The notes under the pieces: generated by a model
Seen by the model: the letters and a program-made list of their open reading frames with translations, nothing else
What the model was told of the DNA's origin: nothing
The model's database searches: none
In this document: piece after piece, positions 26,375 through 35,856 of the stretch
Layout: every line of letters starts with the position of its first letter
How positions within the stretch are numbered: the stretch's first letter is position 1
Made by a program: the position numbers and the translations under genes
Origin: Lachnospiraceae bacterium C1.1
GTDB taxonomy: Bacteria; Bacillota; Clostridia; Lachnospirales; Lachnospiraceae
Assembly: GCA_030434875.1 (NCBI GenBank)
Contig: JAUISW010000001.1
Coordinates: forward strand, 817,501 to 881,500
Reading direction: 5' to 3'
Length of the DNA: 64,000 bases

Positions 26375-27721
26375 TTATCCGATCTTTTTAACAACATCCT
26401 TAAAAACATGCTGCCATGCAAAGAAGACATATGCACCTGTAAAAAGCCAGGCCGCCGGATCACAGAGGCATGCTAAAAGGAAGTGATGGAAATACATGGC
26501 AGCAGCGGCTGCTGCAGCTCGTGAAAGAAGTTCCACTACGCCTCCGATCATCGGAAGGAATCCGTATCCACAGCCTTCCATGGCGTTTCTGAAAAGGAAG
26601 ATCATGGAAAGCGGAATATAAAAAATAACGCAGGCATACATATAGGTTTTTGCGAGTGGCAAAAGCTCTGAGAATTCCGTGCCGTCATCGGTGAAGAAAA
26701 GATGGAGTGACGGAGTAAGCAGAAGAAGGCCAATCGCAGCAGCAGCCAATGAATAGATCACAAGGGCGCGGAATGCTGAGTTGACACCTTCTTTAATGCG
26801 CTTTGAATCGCCGACACCATAATTTTGTGCGCAATAAGTTGCCATCGTCTGTCCTGCGGAGACCATTCCCTGGGTTATGATATTGTGAAGCTTACTGGCA
26901 GCGGTGATAGCTGCAACTGCCTTTGAACCGAAGAGGTTGATAGCTGACTGCATTATCATGGTTCCGGAAGCTGTGATTGCAAATTGCAGAGACATAGGAA
27001 TACCGACAGAAAGCTGTTTTTGCGCGTCTCTCAGATCAAGGCGTATATTTTCTTTTTTAGGCCATATCTCATGCAGTTTTACAAAAATATAGATGAAGCA
27101 GAGAACTGCGGAAAGACCCTGTGAGATAACAGTGGCTCTTGCAGCTCCGGCAACACCCATCTTAAATTTAGCAATAAATACGAGATCCAGGATAACATTT
27201 AGGCATGCGGAAAAAACAAGTGATACCAGTGGAATAATGCTGTTGCCGACTGCTCTTAAAATTGCGGATGAAAGATTGTAAAGAACAGATGCGGCGAGAC
27301 CGGTAGCTATGATACTTATATAAGTGTATGCATCGTCGTAAATGTTTTCAGGAGTATTCATCAGATGAAGTATAGGGTGCATGAAAACATTGCTGATAAC
27401 TGTGGTGATGATTATGACTATACCTGATAGTATCAGGGCGTTTGCAACAGTCTGGCGGACATGAGCTATATCATGTGCTCCAAAAGCCTGAGCTGTAAGA
27501 ACAGTAAATCCGGTTGAAATACCTATCGAAAATCCAAGTATAAGGAACATTATCGTTCCTGTGGAGCCAACGGCAGCAAGCGCGTTTTCACCTACGAAAC
27601 GTCCGACTATGAGTGTATCTGCCATATTGTAAAACTGCTGGAAAAGATTTCCTATAAGTAATGGTAATGTAAAAATAAGAATATTTTTTAAGGGATTACC
27701 CTTGGTCATATCTAGCTGCAT
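26375..27721 (-). CDS. MATE family efflux transporter
   Basis: Twelve-helix multidrug or metabolite antiporter of 448 residues. The N-terminus KGNPLKNILIFTLPLLIGNLFQQFYNMADTLIVGRFVG is the typical MATE first helix with its QQFYNxxDxxxVG motif, and the repeat half begins near SVGIPMSLQFAITASGT. Substrate is not predictable. The ATG has RBS AGGGGGAGC. It is convergent with ssrA and divergent from leuS; the 257-bp gap to leuS shows no T-box or other riboswitch I can recognise. Confidence 0.92.
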   Translation of the reverse strand: MQLDMTKGNPLKNILIFTLPLLIGNLFQQFYNMADTLIVGRFVGENALAAVGSTGTIMFLILGFSIGISTGFTVLTAQAFGAHDIAHVRQTVANALILSGIVIIITTVISNVFMHPILHLMNTPENIYDDAYTYISIIATGLAASVLYNLSSAILRAVGNSIIPLVSLVFSACLNVILDLVFIAKFKMGVAGAARATVISQGLSAVLCFIYIFVKLHEIWPKKENIRLDLRDAQKQLSVGIPMSLQFAITASGTMIMQSAINLFGSKAVAAITAASKLHNIITQGMVSAGQTMATYCAQNYGVGDSKRIKEGVNSAFRALVIYSLAAAAIGLLLLTPSLHLFFTDDGTEFSELLPLAKTYMYACVIFYIPLSMIFLFRNAMEGCGYGFLPMIGGVVELLSRAAAAAAAMYFHHFLLACLCDPAAWLFTGAYVFFAWQHVFKDVVKKIG

Positions 27722-27978
27722 ATTGCTCCCCCTTCTCTATAATAGTGGAAAATCGAATTTCATTTGAAATTTGTACTTTATCAGATTGAAAAATTGCTTT
27801 TTAAATACAAATTTCTCTTTCAGGCTCAAGACAGATTACACCCTTATAAATTTAATGTCAACAGAAAATCCATATCTTCTATTATAAAAGCTTGACTTTT
27901 ACAGGGTGGGGTTTTAAACTTAAATTTGGCTTGCTTTATAGGCCAAATCGAATCAATACAGATTAAGGAGATTTTTTT

Positions 27979-30384
27979 ATGGCAGAAGCGTATAATCACA
28001 GCGCGGTAGAAGATAAGTGGACTCGCGTTTGGGAAGAGAAGCCCGTCAATGTAGATGACGGAAAGAAAGAAAAGTATTATTGTCTGGATATGTTCCCATA
28101 TCCTTCAGGAAACGGCCTTCATGTAGGACATTGGAGAGGCTATGTTATTTCTGATGTATGGAGCCGTTATCAGATAATGAACGGAAAATATGTTATTCAT
28201 CCTATGGGATGGGATGCATTTGGTCTTCCGGCTGAAAACTATGCCATAAAAATGGGCGTACAGCCTGCAGTTTCCACAGCAGAGAATGTACGTAATATTA
28301 AAAGACAGATAAAGCAGATCGCAGCAGTATATGACTGGGATATGGAGCTTAATACCACAGATCCTAAGTTCTTTAAGTGGACTCAGTGGATATTTGAGCA
28401 GATGTATAAAAAAGGTCTTGCATATATGAAGGAAATGCCGATCAACTGGTGCCCTTCATGCAAGTGCGGTCTTGCTAACGAAGAAGTTGTTAACGGTAAG
28501 TGTGAGCGTTGCGGTAGCGAAGTTACAAAGAAGAACTTAAAGCAGTGGATGCTTAAGATCACAGCTTATGCAGACAGACTTCTTGATGATCTTGACCAGC
28601 TTGAGTGGCCGGAAAAGGTTAAGAAGATGCAGACAGACTGGATCGGACGTTCATATGGTGCCGAGGTTGACTTCAAGGTTGACGGATCAGATGATAAGAT
28701 CACTGTTTACACAACAAGACCTGATACCCTTTACGGTGCAACATTCATGGTACTTGCTCCCGAGCATCCTCTTGCAAAGAAGCTTGCTTCAGATGAGCAG
28801 AGAGCAGCTGTTGAGCAGTATATTGTCGATGCAGCAAACAAGTCTAATGTAGACCGTATGCAGGGCAAGGAAAAAACAGGTGTATTCACCGGCTCTTATG
28901 CGATCAATCCTCTTAACGGAGAGAAGATCCAGATATGGCTTTCTGACTATGTTCTTGTTGATTACGGAACAGGTGCTATCATGTGCGTTCCTGCTCATGA
29001 TGACAGAGACTTTGCTTTTGCAAAGAAATTCAACCTTCCGATAATTCAGGTAATCGCAAAGGACGGCAAAGAGATCGAGGATATGCAGGAGGCTTATACA
29101 GAGGCTTCCGGTACTATGATCAATTCCGGCGAATGGAACGGAATGGAGTCAGCAGTGCTTAAGAAAGAGGCACCTCACATCGTTGAAGAGAAGGGCTTTG
29201 GTCATGCAAAGAAGAACTTCAAGCTTCGTGACTGGGTATTCTCAAGACAGCGTTATTGGGGAGAGCCTATTCCGATCATTCACTGCCCTAAGTGCGGTGA
29301 TGTTCTTGTTCCGGAAGAGGAGCTTCCGCTTGAGCTTCCGGAGGTTGATCATTATGAGCCTACCGGCACAGGTGAATCACCTCTTGCAGCAATTGACTCA
29401 TGGGTTAACTGTAAGTGCCCTCAGTGCGGAGCTGATGCTAAGCGTGAGACAAACACAATGCCTCAGTGGGCAGGATCTTCATGGTATTTCCTGAGATATG
29501 TAGATGTACATAATGATAAGGAACTTGTAAGCAGAGAAAAGGCTGACAAATATCTTCCTGTTGATATGTATATCGGTGGTGTAGAGCATGCAGTACTCCA
29601 CCTTCTCTATGCAAGATTTTGGACAAAGTTCCTTTATGATATAGGTGTTGTTGATTTCCAGGAGCCGTTCAAAAAGCTCTTTAACCAGGGAATGATCACT
29701 GGTAAGAATGGTATCAAGATGAGTAAGTCCAAGGGAAATGTTATTTCTCCTGATGATCTTGTTCGTGATTATGGATGTGATTCACTCAGAATGTACGAGC
29801 TCTTTGTAGGTCCGCCGGAACTTGACTCTGAATGGGATGATAAGGGAATTGACGGTGTATATCGTTTCCTTTGCAAGTTCTGGAACCTTGTAATGGAAAA
29901 CAAGGACAAGAATGTTGAAGCAACAAAAGAGCTTGTAAGAATTCGTCACCAGCTGATCGATACGATCGATACAAGACTTAAGACATTCTCACTCAATACT
30001 GTAATTTCAGGATTTATGGAGTTTAACAATAAGCTCAGCAAGCTTGCAGAAGTTGATAAGGAAACACTTTCAGTATACGTTCAGCTTATTGCTCCGTTTG
30101 CACCTCATATAGCTGAGGAGCTTTGGCAGCAGCTCGGACATGACAGTTCTGTATTTGAGGCAGGCTGGCCGGTAGCCGATAAGGAAGCGATGAAGGAAGA
30201 TACAAAAGAAATCGCAGTTCAGGTTAACGGAAAGACAAGAGCCACAATTCAGATTTCTCTTGATGCAGCCAAAGATGATGTTATTGCTCAGGCAAAGGAA
30301 GCTGTAAGCTCAAGACTTACCGGAAATATAGTAAAAGAGATATATGTTCCTGGTAAGATCGTAAATATAGTTTGTAAGGGTTGA
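27979..30384 (+). CDS. leuS: leucyl-tRNA synthetase
   Basis: Class I synthetase charging tRNA-Leu. The HIGH-like motif is HVGHWRGY near residue 49, the KMSKS motif is KMSKSKGN near 582, and the CP1 editing domain is present (TTRPDTLYGATFMVLAPEHP). Zinc-type cysteine pairs occur in the CPSCKCG and CERCG segments. The 801-residue length is standard. Codon use is strongly biased, as for gpmI and tyrS. Start ATG after AAGGAG. Confidence 0.97.
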   Translation: MAEAYNHSAVEDKWTRVWEEKPVNVDDGKKEKYYCLDMFPYPSGNGLHVGHWRGYVISDVWSRYQIMNGKYVIHPMGWDAFGLPAENYAIKMGVQPAVSTAENVRNIKRQIKQIAAVYDWDMELNTTDPKFFKWTQWIFEQMYKKGLAYMKEMPINWCPSCKCGLANEEVVNGKCERCGSEVTKKNLKQWMLKITAYADRLLDDLDQLEWPEKVKKMQTDWIGRSYGAEVDFKVDGSDDKITVYTTRPDTLYGATFMVLAPEHPLAKKLASDEQRAAVEQYIVDAANKSNVDRMQGKEKTGVFTGSYAINPLNGEKIQIWLSDYVLVDYGTGAIMCVPAHDDRDFAFAKKFNLPIIQVIAKDGKEIEDMQEAYTEASGTMINSGEWNGMESAVLKKEAPHIVEEKGFGHAKKNFKLRDWVFSRQRYWGEPIPIIHCPKCGDVLVPEEELPLELPEVDHYEPTGTGESPLAAIDSWVNCKCPQCGADAKRETNTMPQWAGSSWYFLRYVDVHNDKELVSREKADKYLPVDMYIGGVEHAVLHLLYARFWTKFLYDIGVVDFQEPFKKLFNQGMITGKNGIKMSKSKGNVISPDDLVRDYGCDSLRMYELFVGPPELDSEWDDKGIDGVYRFLCKFWNLVMENKDKNVEATKELVRIRHQLIDTIDTRLKTFSLNTVISGFMEFNNKLSKLAEVDKETLSVYVQLIAPFAPHIAEELWQQLGHDSSVFEAGWPVADKEAMKEDTKEIAVQVNGKTRATIQISLDAAKDDVIAQAKEAVSSRLTGNIVKEIYVPGKIVNIVCKG

Positions 30385-30396
30385 TATTAACTGTGA

Positions 30397-30422
30397 ATCA
30401 TCGGCAGTTTGATCTGCCGATG
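30397..30422 (+). terminator. hairpin after leuS
   Basis: CATCGGCAG and CTGCCGATG pair perfectly around a six-base loop just past the leuS stop. There is no T-run, so it may stabilise mRNA or act as a weak terminator before the L,D-transpeptidase gene. Confidence 0.4.
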
Positions 30423-30461
30423 GATCACTTGTATGATATGCTAAAGGGGAGAGTTCATATT

Positions 30462-31205
30462 ATGAAGAGGTTAAAATATCTGCTTGCAAGTTTACTGGTT
30501 ATGGCTATTTTATTCAGCACGGTTCTGTTTCATTCTTCAGAAGTTGAGGCTGCAGAGGCGATCACATATACTTTTGAAGGGATTCAGATCCCGGAGGGTA
30601 TGCCTTCGACACTCACTGTTGACGAAGGTACATTGGCATTGTTTGCAGCAGATAATTCAATGATCGATAGTTTTTTGACTGCATTAGCGTTAAAGTATAA
30701 CTATGGTGCAAATCAGATAAATCAGTCGGTAGAAAAACAATATATTCTTGCTGTAATAGCCGGTTCGCTTCCGGGAGGACTGCATATTCCTTCTTATATT
30801 CAAACGGTAACGCCATATGGATTGATGTACGGAAACGGAACATATATAGACATAAACAGGACAAGCCAGCAGCTTATCTATTATGAAAATGGTGCGGCAA
30901 AATATATAACAGACATTGTAACTGGAAATGTATCTGCAGGACATGATACTCCGAGCGGAGTATTTCAGATACAGTACAAGCAGTTAGACAGAACTCTTAA
31001 GGGAGAGGATTACGAGTCCTTCGTTCATTACTGGATGAGGTTTGTAGGCAATGTAGGTATACATGATGCATCTTGGAGATCAAAATTTGGAGGAGATATA
31101 TATCTGACGAATGGTTCTCATGGATGTGTAAACGTTCCGCCTGCGATGATGCCGTATCTTTACGAAGCATGTCCGGAGGGCACAGTAGTAGTTGTACATG
31201 ACTGA
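30462..31205 (+). CDS. secreted L,D-transpeptidase (YkuD domain)
   Basis: Peptidoglycan cross-linking or modifying enzyme. A signal peptide (MKRLKYLLASLLVMAILFS..., cleavage likely after VEAAEA) precedes about 75 unassigned residues and then a YkuD domain with the catalytic motif SHGCVNV near the C-terminus and the upstream His in GIHDASW. I chose the ATG at 30462, preceded by AAAGGGGAGAG; the in-frame start at 30381 would add 27 residues before the signal peptide. 247 residues. Confidence 0.88.
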   Translation: MKRLKYLLASLLVMAILFSTVLFHSSEVEAAEAITYTFEGIQIPEGMPSTLTVDEGTLALFAADNSMIDSFLTALALKYNYGANQINQSVEKQYILAVIAGSLPGGLHIPSYIQTVTPYGLMYGNGTYIDINRTSQQLIYYENGAAKYITDIVTGNVSAGHDTPSGVFQIQYKQLDRTLKGEDYESFVHYWMRFVGNVGIHDASWRSKFGGDIYLTNGSHGCVNVPPAMMPYLYEACPEGTVVVVHD

Positions 31206-31308
31206 CATAGTTTTCATTTACTTAAAATATTGAAGACTTTTATATAAGCCTTTCTAATGTCTTAAGCCAATGAAGTTATGATGGATTTTGATTTTGGTGA
31301 GGCAAAAA

Positions 31309-31554
31309 ATGCAGAAAAGTGAAATTGAACTTACAAGAACAGTAGACCTTGTTAAAAAAGAGAGATTGATCAACAGTCTTGTTAAGGCAAGGGTATCATA
31401 TCTCGAAAGATGGGTAAAAGTACCTTTCTTCGAACGACGAAATTTTGGAGGGAAAAAAGAGGTTTGTGTTGTATATGTAAACACAAATCAGGTGGAGCAG
31501 GCCAAAGAGATACTTGAAAGTATTGAAGGCGAAGCTTTTTCCGATGAAAATTGA
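31309..31554 (+). CDS. conserved small protein of unknown function
   Basis: An 81-residue protein beginning MQKSEIELTRTVDLVKKERL, chosen because GGTGAGG lies just upstream of the ATG at 31309. The middle, LERWVKVPFFERRNFGGKKEVCVVYVN, is followed by a helix VEQAKEILESIEGE and an acidic end. No membrane segment. I do not recognise a family. It lies between an L,D-transpeptidase and purine nucleoside phosphorylase, with a possible shared transcript. Confidence 0.6.
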   Translation: MQKSEIELTRTVDLVKKERLINSLVKARVSYLERWVKVPFFERRNFGGKKEVCVVYVNTNQVEQAKEILESIEGEAFSDEN

Positions 31555-31612
31555 CAGTTCCGTAATGCGGTTTATTAAGAAGACCGGATTAAAGACAGAA
31601 AGGTAAATATAT

Positions 31613-32434
31613 ATGAACGCAGTATATGAAAAGTTAAAAAAATGTTTTGAAGAAGTAAGGAAAAAGACGGATTTCGTTCCGGATATTGCGCTGGTATTGG
31701 GATCCGGACTTGGAAATTTTGCAGACAATATTGAAGTCGAAGGCGAAATTGATTATCATGATATTGATGGCTTCCCTGTTTCTACAGCGCCCGGACATGC
31801 CGGAAAATTTATTTACGGAAATCTTGAGGGAAAGAAAGTTATATGCATGAAAGGCAGAATCCATTATTATGAAGGGTATGATATATCCGATGTTGTCCTG
31901 CCGGTGAGACTTATGCAGCTTATGGGAGCAAAGATCCTCTTTCTTACAAATGCTTCCGGAGGCATAAATCCGGATTTTAATGCCGGTGATTTTATGATGG
32001 TAACTGATCATATTGCATCATTCGTGCCTAATCCGTTAAGAGGTCAGAATATAGACGAGCTCGGAGAGAGATTTCCTGATATGACAAGTATTTATGATCC
32101 TCATCTTTGCGATATGCTTATGGAATCTGCAAAGGAATCTGAGGTTGAACTTAAAGAAGGCACTTATATTCAGGTACCGGGACCTTCTTATGAATCTCCT
32201 GCTGAGGTTCAGATGTTTAAGCTTCTTGGAGCCGATGCAGTAGGTATGAGTTCAGCTGTTGAGGCGATAGCCGCACATCATTGCGGGATGAAGGTATGCG
32301 GTGTATCGTGTATTTCAAATCTTGCAGCGGGAATATCTGATCACAAGCTTTCAGGACAGGAAGTTATTGATACGGGTAATGAAGCAGCTCCAAGGTTCAG
32401 TAAACTTGTTAGAAATGCTATAAAAAAATTCTGA
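31613..32434 (+). CDS. punA: purine-nucleoside phosphorylase (trimeric type)
   Basis: Phosphorolysis of inosine and guanosine for purine salvage. The 273-residue length and motifs are those of the trimeric PNP class: VLGSGLGNFAD (phosphate site), GRIHYYEGYD, LTNASGGINPDFNAGDFM, GPSYESPAEVQMFKLLGADAVGMSS and a late SNLAAGIS with the base-binding Asn. RBS AGAAAGG. Ends at a strong hairpin. Confidence 0.93.
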   Translation: MNAVYEKLKKCFEEVRKKTDFVPDIALVLGSGLGNFADNIEVEGEIDYHDIDGFPVSTAPGHAGKFIYGNLEGKKVICMKGRIHYYEGYDISDVVLPVRLMQLMGAKILFLTNASGGINPDFNAGDFMMVTDHIASFVPNPLRGQNIDELGERFPDMTSIYDPHLCDMLMESAKESEVELKEGTYIQVPGPSYESPAEVQMFKLLGADAVGMSSAVEAIAAHHCGMKVCGVSCISNLAAGISDHKLSGQEVIDTGNEAAPRFSKLVRNAIKKF

Positions 32435-32450
32435 AAAAAATAAATTACAG

Positions 32451-32494
32451 CGGGGTAGGAGCTTTTTATAAAAGATGCCTTACCCCGTATTTCT
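32451..32494 (+). terminator. terminator after the purine-nucleoside phosphorylase gene
   Basis: CGGGGTA (32451-32457) pairs with TACCCCG (32481-32487), with further pairing inside, followed by a T-rich tract. Confidence 0.8.
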
Positions 32495-32542
32495 TTATAT
32501 TTTAAAATATAGGCAGGGTCTGCGAAAGGATTATCAATACTG

Positions 32543-34261
32543 ATGAACTCATATATAACAGCAATTGTTATTGTTGCAGTGATAATAGCGCTTTATTTAA
32601 AATACAGGTCTGATTTAGCTTCATCAATGAAAAAATATGAAAAGAAGCTTAGGGTGGACTTTGGAAAAAAGACTGACAGACATATTTTCACCAGAGAGGA
32701 ATATGAAGTAATTTCCCATTATTTTAAAAACAGATCAAAAAATACGGAAAATATATCCGGTGTTAAAACAGCAGGCATAATCGATGATATGACTTGGAAT
32801 GATCTTGATATGGATAAGGTTTATGCCTCCATGAACTATTGCTCATGCCAGATGGGAGACGAGTATCTTTATGATCTTCTTCATAGACCGTTAGGAGATG
32901 CTGAGGCCTTAAAGGAAAGAGGACGTGTAATAAAATGGTTCGATGAAAATGAAGATGAGAGAACTGCATGTCAGATGGCATTTTCTCAAATGGGAAGGAC
33001 CGGAAAATATTCATTTACCGATCATCTCTTAAAACTTGATGAAATTAAAGAAGAATCAAATATTTTGCATTATTTCTGTATATTGCTTGGGGTTATTGCA
33101 ATTGCGATGATTTTTATTAATCCCCCGCTTGGTTTTGCCCTTATACTTGCTGTAACTGCCTTCAATGTGGCTACATATTTTAAGCGGAAGGGCGAAACGG
33201 ATCGCTACGTTGTTTGTTTTTCATATATAGTATGGACACTCAGATCAGTTGAAAACCTTATAAAAAATGATTACGAGGCTGTTTCATCATATATTTCGGC
33301 AATAAGAGATTCATATAACAAGCTTAAAAGTCTGGAAAGGGGTATGTTCCTTCTGCGTTCGGGGCGTGGACTTACCGGAAGCATTGCGGAGCTGCCACTG
33401 GATTATCTTCGCATATTTTTCCATCTTGATCAGATTAGATTTAATCAGATGCTGAGCAAAGTGAAGTTAAACAGAAATGAAATATTTAAGCTCGAGGAGA
33501 ATCTGGGCTTCCTCGATGCGATGATATCTATAGCTCATTACAGAAGGACTCTTAAGCATTACTGTGAGCCGGAGTTTTTAATAGGGGAACCGCAGAGATT
33601 TATTGGTAAAAGCCTTATTCATCCTCTTATAGAAAGGCCTGTTTCATCCGATATAAATACAGATAAGGGAATTTTAGTCACAGGTTCAAATGCATCCGGA
33701 AAATCAACTTTCCTGCGAACAACTGCGCTGGCGGTGCTTTTGTCGGAAACCATCTATACTGCTGCAGCTGAGAAATGTTCATTTAGTCCGTGCAGGATAT
33801 ATTCTTCGATGTCTGTAGAAGATGACCTTATAAAAGGGGAAAGCTTCTATATGGCTGAGATACGCGGAATGAAGAGAATACTTGATGCAGTTAGATCTGA
33901 AAATGAATTTCCGATTATGTGTTTTACAGATGAATTATTAAAGGGAACAAATACGGTAGAAAGAGTGGCTGCAGGAGCACAGATCCTTAAAAGTCTTGCT
34001 AACTCGAGATGTCTTCTGTTTGCTGCAACACATGATATTGAACTCACATATATGCTTGAAAAGTATATGGATAACTGTCATTTTTCAGAAATTGCATCTG
34101 ATGGTGAGATAAGCTTTGATTATATTTTGAGAAAAGGCAGGGCAGAGTCCAGAGATGCTATAAAGCTTCTAGAAATGATGGGCTATGAGGCTGATATCAC
34201 GGAGGCAGCTTTTGACACAGCAGAAACTTTTGTTAAGACAGGAGAATGGCCGGAGATTTAA
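32543..34261 (+). CDS. membrane-associated MutS-like ATPase
   Basis: A 572-residue protein whose C-terminal third is a MutS domain V ATPase: GSNASGKSTF (Walker A), CFTDELLKGTN (Walker B region) and the AATHDIEL switch. It lacks the MutS mismatch-recognition domain and the Smr domain of MutS2. The N-terminus has one membrane helix, and two more lie near residues 175-210 (YFCILLGVIAIAMIF and GFALILAVTAF). Such MutS-related membrane proteins are common in Firmicutes and Bacteroidetes, but their role is not known to me. Confidence 0.8.
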   Translation: MNSYITAIVIVAVIIALYLKYRSDLASSMKKYEKKLRVDFGKKTDRHIFTREEYEVISHYFKNRSKNTENISGVKTAGIIDDMTWNDLDMDKVYASMNYCSCQMGDEYLYDLLHRPLGDAEALKERGRVIKWFDENEDERTACQMAFSQMGRTGKYSFTDHLLKLDEIKEESNILHYFCILLGVIAIAMIFINPPLGFALILAVTAFNVATYFKRKGETDRYVVCFSYIVWTLRSVENLIKNDYEAVSSYISAIRDSYNKLKSLERGMFLLRSGRGLTGSIAELPLDYLRIFFHLDQIRFNQMLSKVKLNRNEIFKLEENLGFLDAMISIAHYRRTLKHYCEPEFLIGEPQRFIGKSLIHPLIERPVSSDINTDKGILVTGSNASGKSTFLRTTALAVLLSETIYTAAAEKCSFSPCRIYSSMSVEDDLIKGESFYMAEIRGMKRILDAVRSENEFPIMCFTDELLKGTNTVERVAAGAQILKSLANSRCLLFAATHDIELTYMLEKYMDNCHFSEIASDGEISFDYILRKGRAESRDAIKLLEMMGYEADITEAAFDTAETFVKTGEWPEI

Positions 34262-34291
34262 ACCATGTGTGCTGTGTGGGGAGATTAAATT

Positions 34292-35749
34292 ATGATCAGA
34301 AAGCATATCGTCCTATTTACAAATATATTGATTTTTGCAATTATCATGCTGGGTTTTTTGGTTTTTCAACTTAATGATGCCAGATATTATCGAAAAATGG
34401 CCGAAAGCCAGGTTGCAAACCAGATAGAACTTTCAGCTATTAATATCAATGCGGAAATTACACAGATAACATCACAGGAACGAGTAGTATCCCAGATGAT
34501 GGCAAATGATGCTTTTCTGGAAAAATGGATCAGGGATGAACCTGAGTTTGCAGAGCTGGCAGCCAATGGAGGCCACAATGATGAGATAGACGATCTCTAT
34601 TCATATCTTAAAAATTATCAGCTTAAATTTGATTATGATACGGTTTTCTTTGTCTCTGCGGTAACTGGTAATTATTATTTTCAGGATGGATTTAATAAAA
34701 CAATTTCGAGGGACAATGAGTTTGACAGCTGGTACTATAATTTTCTAAAACTTGATAAGGAGTATGATATACAGGTAGACAGAGACGAAACACAGGATTA
34801 TACGGTTTCGCTCTTTGTTAACTGTGTAGTAAAGGATACTTATGGAAGAATTATAGGAGTTGTGGGCGTAGCGAATCATTTAGATGACATTCAGACAGAT
34901 ATACAGTATCTTTCGGAAGCAAATGGTACTAATATTTATATTGTGAATGTTGCAAATGCACATAATTCATTTAAGGGCAGCACAGAATATTTTAAGAATG
35001 AAAATGAGGTTGCTGATATTTTCGATGTAGACCCTGCATTTGTTACAAGCACAGCTAAAAGAACGTCAACTTCGACCGATGGTAATACCTGTGTGATCGT
35101 AATTCACAATGAGGAATTAAACTGGAATATTGTTGTGGGAAAAAATGTAAGTTCACTTGTTAAAACTTTTCTGGAGAGAACTTATAGAAATTCACGTTAT
35201 ATTTTGGTGATCCTGGCGGCATTTCTTACAGGTACAGGCTATCTGCTCACAAAGCTTAACAAAAAGATGAATATACTTCAGAATACAGATGAGCTTACAG
35301 GCCTGTATAATAACAGGATATTTCGTGAACTTTACAATAAAAATATAAGAAAATATATTGCTGACGGTGAAGCGTCACTCTTTATGCTGGATATAGATGA
35401 TTTTAAGCAATATAATGACAGCCGGGGACATTTATATGGGAATATGGTTTTGAGAGAGGTTGCAGATGAACTTAAGGGTAAACTGGTCGAAAAGGGTATT
35501 TTTGCAAGATGGGGTGGAGACGAGTTTATAGGATTTTGCAGGATTACGGCAGAAGAGCTGCAGTTTATTCTTGATGAATGTAACAGCAGTCTTAAAAAGA
35601 ACAATAATGACATGACAGTATCACTTAGTATTGGAATTACAGCAATAAAAAGAAAACTAAGCCTTGAAGAGGGCATAAAACGTGCAGACAAGGCACTCTA
35701 TGATTCAAAAGAAAACGGCAAAAATCAAAGTACGATTTACAAGGATTGA
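34292..35749 (+). CDS. diguanylate cyclase with extracellular sensor domain
   Basis: Makes cyclic di-GMP. An N-terminal membrane helix, about 250 extracellular residues resembling a double-Cache sensor (YYNFLKLDKEYDIQVDRDET, GVVGVANHLDDIQTDIQYL), a second helix near 300-320 and a C-terminal GGDEF domain with DELTGLYNNRIF, LDIDDFKQYND and the active motif WGGDEFIGF. No EAL domain and no clear RxxD inhibitory site five residues before GGDEF. 485 residues. Ligand unknown. No c-di-GMP riboswitch was confirmed in the window. Confidence 0.92.
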   Translation: MIRKHIVLFTNILIFAIIMLGFLVFQLNDARYYRKMAESQVANQIELSAININAEITQITSQERVVSQMMANDAFLEKWIRDEPEFAELAANGGHNDEIDDLYSYLKNYQLKFDYDTVFFVSAVTGNYYFQDGFNKTISRDNEFDSWYYNFLKLDKEYDIQVDRDETQDYTVSLFVNCVVKDTYGRIIGVVGVANHLDDIQTDIQYLSEANGTNIYIVNVANAHNSFKGSTEYFKNENEVADIFDVDPAFVTSTAKRTSTSTDGNTCVIVIHNEELNWNIVVGKNVSSLVKTFLERTYRNSRYILVILAAFLTGTGYLLTKLNKKMNILQNTDELTGLYNNRIFRELYNKNIRKYIADGEASLFMLDIDDFKQYNDSRGHLYGNMVLREVADELKGKLVEKGIFARWGGDEFIGFCRITAEELQFILDECNSSLKKNNNDMTVSLSIGITAIKRKLSLEEGIKRADKALYDSKENGKNQSTIYKD

Positions 35750-35856
35750 ATTGCTAATTTCTTGAAAAATAGACTTTGCTATGGTACACTGAAAAAGCAT
35801 GGATTTTATATTGTATTTAGAAAATCCATATAAAAAATATTAGGAGTAATAATTCG

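Noticed and set aside
27722..27978. T-box leader upstream of leuS (and of tyrS at 35750-35856)
   Set aside because: No conserved T-box antiterminator sequence (AGGGTGGNACCGCG type) is present and the leaders are too short.
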